Assembly (NCBI GenBank): GCA_034096865.1
Contig: JAWQFJ010028239.1
Span: 37,501-60,000 of the forward strand
Source of the DNA: Theodoxus fluviatilis
Lineage: Eukaryota > Mollusca > Gastropoda > Cycloneritida > Neritidae
Reading direction: 5' to 3'
DNA length: 22,500 nucleotides
The position numbers and the translations under genes were made by a program. The notes below the pieces were generated by a model that saw only the letters and a list, made by a program, of their open reading frames with translations, had not been told where the DNA came from and did not search any database. Positions 7,331 through 17,622 of the stretch are shown one piece after another; positions within the stretch are counted from its first letter, which is position 1; each line of letters starts with the position of its first letter.

Positions 7331-7652
7331 TGTATTGGGAACGGGAAAGTCTGTATTTGTAATTGTTTCATTTGCCCCTCTGAATATTAAACATTTTATT
7401 ATTCATTTATCTGTACTTGCGTGTTCTGTTTCGTGGACGTCATTTCCCAAGTAGCCCAGGGGTAGGAATTGTTTTCCATACTACAGGATCAAGAGTTGTA
7501 TTCAAGCCACTACCACCTAGCAACTCTTGACAATATAATGTAACACATTCTCATTAGCCCAATTCCTAAACAGAAAAAGATCATTAGGATTGAATTAGGT
7601 GTGTAAATAAGGCGTGTTTTTATTCTCTAGGTGCAATGGATTTCCTAATGCT
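7331..7652. other. Unique sequence, holds a possible SINE fragment
   Basis: No convincing ORF. Apart from the tRNA-like segment annotated separately at 7445-7530 and an AT-rich stretch at 7385-7410, I see nothing structured here. Confidence 0.5.
7445..7530 (+). mobile_element. Possible degenerate tRNA-derived SINE head
   Basis: TAGCCCAGGGG at 7452-7462 fits an RNA polymerase III A box, and GTATTCAAGCC at 7498-7508 fits a B box with one or two changes. Their start-to-start spacing of 46 bases is close to that in tRNAs. The tRNA arms do not pair well, so it is not a working tRNA. A perfect 10-bp stem, TCAAGAGTTG (7489-7498) with CAACTCTTGA (7521-7530), overlaps the B box. No 3' tail or target duplication was found. 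The match may be chance. Confidence 0.35.
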
Positions 7653-8051
7653 GGCGCAGCATACACTGATGGCGCAGCATACACTGATGGCGCAGCATAC
7701 ACTGATGGGGAAGCATACACTGATGGCGCAGCATACACTGATGGCGCAGCATACACTGATGGCGAGGTATACACTGATGGCGAGGCATACACTGATGGCG
7801 AGGCATACACTGATGGCGCAGCATACACTGATGGCGCAGCATACACTGATGGCGAAGCATACACTGATGGCGAAGCATACACTGATGGGGAAGCATACAC
7901 TGATGGCGCAGCATACACTGATGGGGAAGCATACACTGATGACGCAGCATACACTGATGACGCAGCATACACTGATGACGCAGCATACACTGATGGCGAA
8001 GCATACACTGATGGCGAAGCATACACTGACGGCGTAGCATAAACTGATGGC
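7653..8051. repeat. 18-bp minisatellite, ~22 copies (GGCGCAGCATACACTGAT)
   Basis: Tandem 18-base units with substitutions limited almost wholly to the first seven bases (GGCGCAG, GGGGAAG, GGCGAAG, GGCGAGG, GACGCAG). The ACACTGAT part is constant until the last copies, which have ACACTGAC and AAACTGAT. Because 18 is a multiple of three, the unit is open in several frames on both strands (for example Ala-Tyr-Thr-Asp-Gly-Ala/Glu on plus, Ser-Val-Tyr-Ala-Ala-Pro on minus). The only non-repeat part of the plus ORF is about a dozen codons, so coding is unproven. Confidence 0.95.
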
Positions 8052-8416
8052 GAGCTCGTTTTCTCTTTTCTCTACCAGTACTAGAATTGACCGTGATGTG
8101 TCGTCAGTCTAAGAAGTGAGCAAATCCGTGACATCAGCACAATTTGAAGTCGAAACAACCAGAAATGCCCTCTCATCCTTCTGCAACTACTTTTTCCGGG
8201 TTTGTGTTTATCGCAGTGTTTATTCAAATAGTTGGACCTTATAGAATTGTATCAGATACAAACATACCTTTGGCAGTGCTGGAAAGCGTAAACTCCTAGC
8301 TTTAGAATAATATCAATAATTGACCATTCAAAAATTGACTTGGGATCTGTTTTGCGGTGCTGGGTCCGACTGGTAAAGCTCCTCAGGTAAACTCCTCTTA
8401 AATGTAGCCCTTGAAT
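8052..8416. other. Unique spacer before the satellite
   Basis: No ORF of useful length, no repeat and no RNA feature recognised. The boundary with the satellite is sharp at about 8417, where the sequence enters the unit within GCACGGGATGG. Confidence 0.6.
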
Positions 8417-10901
8417 GCACGGGATGGAGAGACGCTCGGGCTATATGACTAATACATGCAGCTGACAGTGTGTTGGTGGTGGAGCACGGGATGGAGAGAC
8501 GCTCGGGCTATATGACTAATACATGCAGCTGACAGTGTGTTGGTGGTGGGAGCACGGGATGGAGAGACGCTCGGGCTATATGACTAATACATGCAGCTGA
8601 CAGTGTGTTGGTGGTGGGAGCACGGGATGGAGAGACGCTCGGGCTATATGACTAATACATGCAGCTGACAGTGTGTTGGTGGTGGAGCACGGGATGGAGA
8701 GACGCTCGGGCTATATGACTAATACATGCAGCTGACAGTGTGTTGTTGGTGGCAGCACGGGATGGAGAGACGCTCGGGCTATATGACTAATACATGCAGC
8801 TGACAGTGTGTTGGTGGTGGGAGCACGGGATGGAGAGACGCTCGGGCTATATGACTAATACATGCAGCTGACAGTGTGTTGGTGGTGGGAGCACGGGATG
8901 GAGAGACGCTCGGGCTATATGACTAATACATGCAGCTGACAGTGTGTTGGTGGTGGGAGCACGGGATGGAGAGACGCTCGGGCTATATGACTAATACATG
9001 CAGCTGACAGTGTGTTGGTGGGAGCACGGGATGGAGAGACGCTCGGGCTATATGACTAATACATGCAGCTGACAGTGTGTTGGTGGGAGCACGGGATGGA
9101 GAGACGCTCGGGCTATATGACTAATACATGCAGCTGACAGTGTGTTGGTGGGAGCACGGGATGGAGAGACGCTCGGGCTATATGACTAATACATGCAGCT
9201 GACAGTGTGTTGTGGTGGGAGCACGGGATGGAGAGACGCTCGGGCTATATGACTAATACATGCAGCTGACAGTGTGTTGGTGGGAGCACGGGATGGAGAG
9301 ACGCTCGGGCTATATGACTAATACATGCAGCTGACAGTGTGTTGGTGGGAGCACGGGATGGAGAGACGCTCGGGCTATATGACTAATACATGCAGCTGAC
9401 AGTGTGTTGGTGGGAGCACGGGATGGAGAGACGCTCGGGCTATATGACTAATACATGCAGCTGACAGTGTGTTGGTGGGAGCACGGGATGGAGAGACGCT
9501 CGGGCTATATGACTAATACATGCAGCTGACAGTGTGTTGGTGGGGCAGCACGGGATGGAGAGACGCTCGGGCTATATGACTAATACATGCAGCTGACAGT
9601 GTGTTGTGGTGGCAGCACGGGATGGAGAGACGCTCGGGCTATATGACTAATACATGCAGCTGACAGTGTGTTGTTGGAGGCAGCACGGGATGGAGAGACG
9701 CTCGGGCTATATGACTAATACATGCAGCTGACAGTGTGTTGGTGGGAGCACGGGATGGAGAGACGCTCGGGCTATATGACTAATACATGCAGCTGACAGT
9801 GTGTTGTTGGAGGCAGCACGGGATGGAGAGACGCTCGGGCTATATGACTAATACATGCAGCTGACAGTGTGTTGTTGGAGGAGCACGGGATGGAGAGACG
9901 CTCGGGCTATATGACTAATACATGCAGCTGACAGTGTGTTGTTGGAGGCAGCACGGGATGGAGAGACGCTCGGGCTATATGACTAATACATGCAGCTGAC
10001 AGTGTGTTGTTGGTGGGAGCACGGGATGGAGAGACGCTCGGGCTATATGACTAATACATGCAGCTGACAGTGTGTTGTTGGAGGGAGCACGGGATGGAGA
10101 GACGCTCGGGCTATATGACTAATACATGCAGCTGACAGTGTGTTGTTGGAGGCAGCACGGGATGGAGAGACGCTCGGGCTATATGACTAATACATGCAGC
10201 TGACAGTGTGTTGTTGGAGGCAGCACGGGATGGAGAGACGCTCGGGCTATATGACTAATACATGCAGCTGACAGTGTGTTGTTGGTGGGAGCACGGGATG
10301 GAGAGACGCTCGGGCTATATGACTAATACATGCAGCTGACAGTGTGTTGTTGGTGGGAGCACGGGATGGAGAGACGCTCGGGCTATATGACTAATACATG
10401 CAGCTGACAGTGTGTTGTTGGTGGCAGCACGGGATGGAGAGACGCTCGGGCTATATGACTAATACATGCAGCTGACAGTGTGTTGGTGGTGGGAGCACGG
10501 GATGGAGAGACGCTCGGGCTATATGACTAATACATGCAGCTGACAGTGTGTTGTTGGAGGCAGCACGGGATGGAGAGACGCTCGGGCTATATGACTAATA
10601 CATGCAGCTGACAGTGCGTTGTTGGATGCAGCACGGGATGGAGAGACGCTCGGGCTATATGACTAATACATGCAGCTGACAGTGTGTTGGTGGTGGCAGC
10701 ACGGGATGGAGAGACGCTCGGGCTATATGACTAATACATGCAGCTGACAGTGTGTTGTTGGTGGCAGCACGGGATGGAGAGACGCTCGGGCTATATGACT
10801 AATACATGCAGCTGACAGTGTGTTGTTGGTGGGAGCACGGGATGGAGAGACGCTCGGGCTATATGACTAATACATGCAGCTGACAGTGTGTTGGTGGTGG
10901 C
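8417..10901. repeat. Satellite block 1: 60-bp core plus variable linker, ~37 units
   Basis: Units consist of a core AGCACGGGATGGAGAGACGC, then TCGGGCTATATGACTAATAC, then ATGCAGCTGACAGTGTGTTG (60 bases), and a linker of roughly 6-12 bases such as GTGGG, GTGGTGGG, TTGGTGGC or TTGGAGGC. By eye I count about 37 units. The core is almost unchanged; one T-to-C at 10617 is a rare exception. The linker differs between neighbours in length and sequence. Minus-strand ORFs (10791-10988) are by-products. The block ends where the MITE-like insertion begins. Confidence 0.97.
10893..10901. repeat. Target site duplication, left copy (GGTGGTGGC)
   Basis: GGTGGTGGC ends at the left edge of the insertion, and the same nine bases follow it at 11312-11320. 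The intact linker TTGGTGGTGGCAGCACGGG, present elsewhere (near 10688 and 12451), is exactly what removal of the insertion and one copy would restore. An 8-bp duplication is an alternative reading. Confidence 0.8.
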
Positions 10902-11311
10902 CATTCTGTAAACCCGAGTATTGACTCTGGCACAGTTCGCAATGAATGCGTTATAGGCTTGGCCCTTGGCATTACAGCCTTGCGCCAAAAATAGTTCGTT
11001 CTCATACTATTTTTCTCTCCACTTTTTACAGAAATCATTCAGATGTAAAAACTTGGTTCCATTTCAACACAAACATTTTATTGTATCGAATAAACGCTTG
11101 TTTGTTGTCTCAACAAGAGTAAGTTAAGAGTTTTGTGCGAAATAGTCTTAGAACTACTTTAACGGCGTATGTCAGGGAGCACATCGGCTATCCCACAAGC
11201 CTCTCGTGTGACCTCCGTATGAATAAATTGGCCAAAAACCTTCCATCACGTGATGTGAACTGTGCTAGAGATACTTTTGCCGGTAGGCGAAATCTCTAGT
11301 TTACTAGAATG
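10902..11311. mobile_element. MITE-like non-autonomous DNA transposon inserted in the satellite
   Basis: A 410-bp non-satellite segment with short inverted ends: CATTCTGTAAAC at left against CATTCTAGTAAAC read inward from the right (one base gap). Further in, 10925-10941 and 11254-11270 are reverse complements with two mismatches (CTCTGGCACAGTTCGCA type). This suggests a longer inverted repeat in which one arm has about 18 extra bases. A 9-bp direct repeat flanks it. There is no ORF beyond spillover from the satellite. An internal 9-bp hairpin, AAAAATAGT (10987-10995) with ACTATTTTT (11006-11014), is present. The 9-bp duplication suggests mobilisation by a Mutator-type enzyme, and the 8-bp reading would suggest hAT. 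The end sequences do not match those of the MULE at 4165-6746. Confidence 0.8.
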
Positions 11312-14300
11312 GGTGGTGGCAGCACGGGATGGAGAGACGCTCGGGCTATATGACTAATACATGCAGCTGACAGTGTGTTGGTGGGAGCACGGGATGGAGA
11401 GACGCTCGGGCTATATGACTAATACATGCAGCTGACAGTGTGTTGGTGGGAGCACGGGATGGAGAGACGCTCGGGCTATATGACTAATACATGCAGCTGA
11501 CAGTGTGTTGGTGGGAGCACGGGATGGAGAGACGCTCGGGCTATATGACTAATACATGCAGCTGACAGTGTGTTGGTGGGAGCACGGGATGGAGAGACGC
11601 TCGGGCTATATGACTAATACATGCAGCTGACAGTGTGTTGGTGGTGGCAGCACGGGATAAAGAGACGCTCGGGCTATATGACTAATACATGCAGCTGACA
11701 GTGTGTTGTTGGAGGCAGCACGGGATGGAGATACGCTCGGGCTATATGACTAATACATGCAGCTGACAGTGTGTTGGTGGTGGGAGCACGGGACGGAGAG
11801 ACGCTCGGGCTATATGACTAATACATGCAGCTGACAGTGTGTTGTTGGAGGGAGCACGGGATGGAGAGACGCTCGGGCTATATGACTAATACATGCAGCT
11901 GACAGTGTGTTGTTGGAGGGAGCACGGGATGGAGAGAAGCTCGGGCTATATGACTAATACATGCAGCTGACAGTGTGTTGTTGGAGGCAGCACGGGATGG
12001 AGAGACGCTCGGGCTATATGACTAATACATGCAGCTGACAGTGTGTTGGTGGGAGCACGGGATGGAGAGACGCTCGGGCTATATGACTAATACATGCAGC
12101 TGACAGTGTGTTGTTGGTGGGAGCACGGGATGGAGAGACGCTCGGGCTATATGACTAATACATGCAGCTGACAGTGTGTTGTTGGTGGCAGCACGGGATG
12201 GAGAGACGCTCGGGCTATATGACTAATACATGCAGCTGACAGTGTGTTGGTGGGAGCACGGGATGGAGAGACGCTCGGGCTATATGACTAATACATGCAG
12301 CTGACAGTGTGTTGTTGGTGGGAGCACGGGATGGAGAGACGCTCGGGCTATATGACTAATACATGCAGCTGACAGTGTGTTGGTGGTGGGAGCACGGGAT
12401 GGAGAGACGCTCGGGCTATATGACTAATACATGCAGCTGACAGTGTGTTGGTGGTGGCAGCACGGGATGGAGAGACGCTCGGGCTATATGACTAATACAT
12501 GCAGCTGACAGTGTGTTGTGGTGGGAGCACGGGATGGAGAGACGCTCGGGCTATATGACTAATACATGCAGCTGACAGTGTGTTGTTGGTGGCAGCACGG
12601 GATGGAGAGACGCTCGGGCTATATGACTAATACATGCAGCTGACAGTGTGTTGTTGGTGGCAGCACGGGATGGAGAGACGCTCGGGCTATATGACTAATA
12701 CATGCAGCTGACAGTGTGTTGGTGGTGGCAGCACGGGATGGAGAGACGCTCGGGCTATATGACTAATACATGCAGCTGACAGTGTGTTGTTGGTGGCAGC
12801 ACGGGATGGAGAGACGCTCGGGCTATATGACTAATACATGCAGCTGACAGTGTGTTGTTGGTGGGAGCACGGGATGGAGAGACGCTCGGGCTATATGACT
12901 AATACATGCAGCTGACAGTGTGTTGGTGGGAGCACGGGATGGAGAGACGCTCGGGCTATATGACTAATACATGCAGCTGACAGTGTGTTGGTGGGGCAGC
13001 ACGGGATGGAGAGACGCTCGGGCTATATGACTAATACATGCAGCTGACAGTGTGTTGGTGGTGGGAGCACGGGATGGAGAGACGCTCGGGCTATATGACT
13101 AATACATGCAGCTGACAGTGTGTTGTTGGAGGAGCACGGGATGGAGAGACGCTCGGGCTATATGACTAATACATGCAGCTGACAGTGTGTTGTTGGAGGC
13201 AGCACGGGATGGAGAGACGCTCGGGCTATATGACTAATACATGCAGCTGACAGTGTGTTGGTGGGAGCACGGGATGGAGAGACGCTCGGGCTATATGACT
13301 AATACATGCAGCTGACAGTGTGTTGGTGGGAGCACGGGATGGAGAGACGCTCGGGCTATATGACTAATACATGCAGCTGACAGTGTGTTGTTGGAGGCAG
13401 CACGGGATGGAGAGACGCTCGGGCTATATGACTAATACATGCAGCTGACAGTGTGTTGGTGGTGGCAGCACGGGATGGAGAGACGCTCGGGCTATATGAC
13501 TAATACATGCAGCTGACAGTGTGTTGTTGATGCAGCACGGGATGGAGAGACGCTCGGGCTATATGACTAATACATGCAGCTGACAGTGTGTTGTTGGTGG
13601 CAGCACGGGATGGAGAGACGCTCGGGCTATATGACTAATACATGCAGCTGACAGTGTGTTGTTGGTGGCAGCACGGGATGGAGAGACGCTCGGGCTATAT
13701 GACTAATACATGCAGCGGGAGCACGGGATGGAGAGACGCTCGGGCTATATGACTAATACATGCAGCTGACAGTGTGTTGGTGGGAGCACGGGATGGAGAG
13801 ACGCTCGGGCTATATGACTAATACATGCAGCTGACAGTGTGTTGTTGGTGGGAGCACGGGATGGAGAGACGCTCGGGCTATATGACTAATACATGCAGCT
13901 GACAGTGTGTTGTGGTGGGAGCACGGGATGGAGAGACGCTCGGGCTATATGACTAATACATGCAGCTGACAGTGTGTTGGTGGGAGCACGGGATGGAGAG
14001 ACGCTCGGGCTATATGACTAATACATGCAGCTGACAGTGTGTTGTGGTGGGAGCACGGGATGGAGAGACGCTCGGGCTATATGACTAATACATGCAGCTG
14101 ACAGTGTGTTGTGGTGGGAGCACGGGATGGAGAGACGCTCGGGCTATATGACTAATACATGCAGCTGACAGTGTGTTGGTGGGAGCACGGGATGGAGAGA
14201 CGCTCGGGCTATATGACTAATACATGCAGCTGACAGTGTGTGTTGGTGGGAGCACGGGATGGAGAGACGCTCGGGCTATATGACTAATACATGCAGCTGA

Positions 14301-17158
14301 CAGTGTGTTGTGGTGGGAGCACGGGATGGAGAGACGCTCGGGCTATATGACTAATACATGCAGCTGACAGTGTGTTGGTGGGCAGCACGGGATGGAGAGA
14401 CGCTCGGGCTATATGACTAATACATGCAGCTGACAGTGTGTTGGTGGGAGCACGGGATGGAGAGACGCTCGGGCTATATGACTAATACATGCAGCTGACA
14501 GTGTGTTGTGGTGGCAGCACGGGATGGAGAGACGCTCGGGCTATATGACTAATACATGCAGCTGACAGTGTGTTGTTGGTGGGAGCACGGGATGGAGAGA
14601 CGCTCGGGCTATATGACTAATACATGCAGCTGACAGTGTGTTGGTGGGAGCACGGGATGGAGAGACGCTCGGGCTATATGACTAATACATGCAGCTGACA
14701 GTGTGTTGTTGGAGGCAGCACGGGATGGAGAGACGCTCGGGCTATATGACTAATACATGCAGCTGACAGTGTGTTGTTGGAGGCAGCACGGGATGGAGAG
14801 ACGCTCGGGCTATATGACTAATACATGCAGCTGACAGTGTGTTGTTGGAGGCAGCACGGGATGGAGAGACGCTCGGGCTATATGACTAATACATGCAGCT
14901 GACAGTGTGTTGTTGGAGGAGCACGGGATGGAGAGACGCTCGGGCTATATGACTAATACATGCAGCTGACAGTGTGTTGTTGGAGGAGCACGGGATGGAG
15001 AGACGCTCGGGCTATATGACTAATACATGCAGCTGACAGTGTGTTGTTGGATGGAGCACGGGATGGAGAGACGCTCGGGCTATATGACTAATACATGCAG
15101 CTGACAGTGTGTTGGTGGTGGGAGCACGGGATGGAAGAGACGCTCGGGCTATATGACTAATACATGCAGCTGACAGTGTGTTGGTGGGGAGCACGGGATG
15201 GAGAGACGCTCGGGCTATATGACTAATACATGCAGCTGACAGTGTGTTGTTGGTGGAGCACGGGATGGAGAGACGCTCGGGCTATATGACTAATACATGC
15301 AGCTGACAGTGTGTTGTTGGTGGCAGCACGGGATGGAGAGACGCTCGGGCTATATGACTAATACATGCAGCTGACAGTGTGTTGGTGGGAGCACGGGATG
15401 GAGAGACGCTCGGGCTATATGACTAATACATGCAGCTGACAGTGTGTTGTTGGTGGGAGCACGGGATGGAGAGACGCTCGGGCTATATGACTAATACATG
15501 CAGCTGACAGTGTGTTGGTGGTGGGAGCACGGGATGGAGAGACGCTCGGGCTATATGACTAATACATGCAGCTGACAGTGTGTTGGTGGTGGCAGCACGG
15601 GATGGAGAGACGCTCGGGCTATATGACTAATACATGCAGCTGACAGTGTGTTGGTGGTGGGAGCACGGGATGGAGAGACGCTCGGGCTATATGACTAATA
15701 CATGCAGCTGACAGTGTGTTGTTGGAGGCAGCACGGGATGGAGAGACGCTCGGGCTATATGACTAATACATGCAGCTGACAGTGTGTTGGTGGGAGCACG
15801 GGATGGAGAGACGCTCGGGCTATATGACTAATACATGCAGCTGACAGTGTGTTGGTGGTGGCAGCACGGGATGGAGAGACGCTCGGGCTATATGACTAAT
15901 ACATGCAGCTGACAGTGTGTTGTTGGTGGCAGCACGGGATGGAGAGACGCTCGGGCTATATGACTAATACATGCAGCTGACAGTGTGTTGTTGGTGGGAG
16001 CACGGGATGGAGAGACGCTCGGGCTATATGACTAATACATGCAGCTGACAGTGTGTTGGAGGCAGCACGGGATGGAGAGACGCTCGGGCTATATGACTAA
16101 TACATGCAGCTGACAGTGTGTTGTTGGAGGCAGCACGGGATGGAGAGACGCTCGGGCTATATGACTAATACATGCAGCTGACAGTGTGTTGGTGGTGGGA
16201 GCACGGGATGGAGAGACGCTCGGGCTATATGACTAATACATGCAGCTGACAGTGTGTTGTTGGTGGGAGCACGGGATGGAGAGACGCTCGGGCTATATGA
16301 CTAATACATGCAGCTGACAGTGTGTTGTTGGAGGCAGCACGGGATGGAGAGACGCTCGGGCTATATGACTAATACATGCAGCTGACAGTGTGTTGTTGGT
16401 GGGAGCACGGGATGGAGAGACGCTCGGGCTATATGACTAATACATGCAGCTGACAGTGTGTTGGAGGCAGCACGGGATGGAGAGACGCTCGGGCTATATG
16501 ACTAATACATGCAGCTGACAGTGTGTTGTTGGAGGCAGCACGGGATGGAGAGACGCTCGGGCTATATGACTAATACATGCAGCTGACAGTGTGTTGGTGG
16601 TGGCAGCACGGGATGGAGAGACGCTCGGGCTATATGACTAATACATGCAGCTGACAGTGTGTTGTTGGAGGCAGCACGGGATGGAGAGACGCTCGGGCTA
16701 TATGACTAATACATGCAGCTGACAGTGTGTTGTTGGAGGCAGCACGGGATGGAGAGACGCTCGGGCTATATGACTAATACATGCAGCTGACAGTGTGTTG
16801 TTGGTGGCAGCACGGGATGGAGAGACGCTCGGGCTATATGACTAATACATGCAGCTGACAGTGTGTTGGAGGGAGCACGGGATGGAGAGACGCTCGGGCT
16901 ATATGACTAATACATACACCTGACAGTGTGTTGGTGGTGGGAGCACGGGATGGAGAGACGCTCGGGCTATATGACTAATACATGCAGCTGACAGTGTGTT
17001 GGTGGGAGCACGGGATGGAGAGACGCTCGGGCTATATGACTAATACATGCAGCTGACAGTGTGTTGTTGGAGGCAGCACGGGATGGAGAGACGCTCGGGC
17101 TATATGACTAATACATGCAGCTGACAGTGTGTTGGAGGGAGCACGGGATGGAGAGACG
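11312..17158. repeat. Satellite block 2: same 60-bp core plus variable linker, ~87 units
   Basis: Continues block 1 with the same unit. Core departures seen by eye are few: GG to AA at 11659-11660, single changes at 11732, 11794 and 11938, an extra A near 15136, a two-base GT insertion near 14240, and two changes near 16916-16919. One truncated unit near 13714 jumps from ATGCAGC straight to GGGAGCACGG. Linker variants occur partly in runs, for example several GTGGG units in a row at 11380-11580. The last unit breaks off after GGAGAGACG at 17158. ORFs at 15012-15194 and 17032-17376 on minus are repeat-derived. Confidence 0.97.
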
Positions 17159-17393
17159 ACACCACACCACTGCTGCCTCAGAGTGTCCGAGATGCCACTC
17201 CTCCAATGTCCAGACAAGTCTGCAGTATTTTCGTTACTTTGATATCCAAATGTCGAAGTTGTTGAGTTTGTTTGTTCTTTAGTATCAGAAATGTTCTGTA
17301 TTAGTGACGTTTTGATTAAATGTTCTTGAATTGAGGGATAGGATACCTCACATATCAGATGCGGTACCGTCTGCAAAATTTGAATGAGGGACT
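17159..17393. other. Unique spacer between satellite and tetranucleotide tract
   Basis: No gene recognised. The minus-strand ORF entering from the satellite (17032-17376) gains about 70 non-repeat residues here with no motif I know. Confidence 0.5.
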
Positions 17394-17570
17394 GGATGAA
17401 TGAAGCACTAAATAAATGAACGCATGAATGAAAGAATAAATGAACGAGTGAATGAATGAATGAATAACTAATTAAGGGGTTGAATAAATGAATGAATAAC
17501 TGAATGAATAACTGAATGAACGAATGAATGAATGAAGGAATGAATGAACGAATGAATCAATCAATAATTA
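17394..17570. repeat. Imperfect (AATG)n microsatellite
   Basis: AATG/TGAA tetranucleotides with frequent interruptions such as AACG, AATA and AACTA, running through to AATCAATCAATAATT. The interruptions indicate an older, decaying tract. Confidence 0.92.
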
Positions 17571-17622
17571 GTGATGTTACGGTTTCAGCTTTTACAGGCG
17601 GTGCAAGGTCAATTGCAATGGA
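17571..17622. other. Short unique junction
   Basis: About 50 bases without a repeat, entering the 29-bp array at GAGTCACTGGAGCTGGG. Confidence 0.6.

Noticed and set aside
6958..7371. Minus-strand 137-codon open frame
   Set aside because: Entirely produced by the 37-bp and related minisatellite units.
8417..17158. CRISPR array
   Set aside because: Conserved 60-bp blocks with short variable gaps look superficially similar, but the gaps are 6-12 G/T-rich bases related to one another, no cas genes are present and the context is eukaryotic.
8417..17158. TGACTAATAC in each satellite core as an intron branch point or AP-1-like site
   Set aside because: The word is suggestive but lacks a following pyrimidine tract and has no supporting transcription evidence. 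It is constant because the whole core is.
8417..17376. Satellite-derived minus-strand ORFs (10791-10988, 15012-15194, 17032-17376)
   Set aside because: They read the reverse of the satellite core (Leu-Ser-Ala-Ala-Cys-Ile-Ser) and exist only where linker lengths happen to keep frame.
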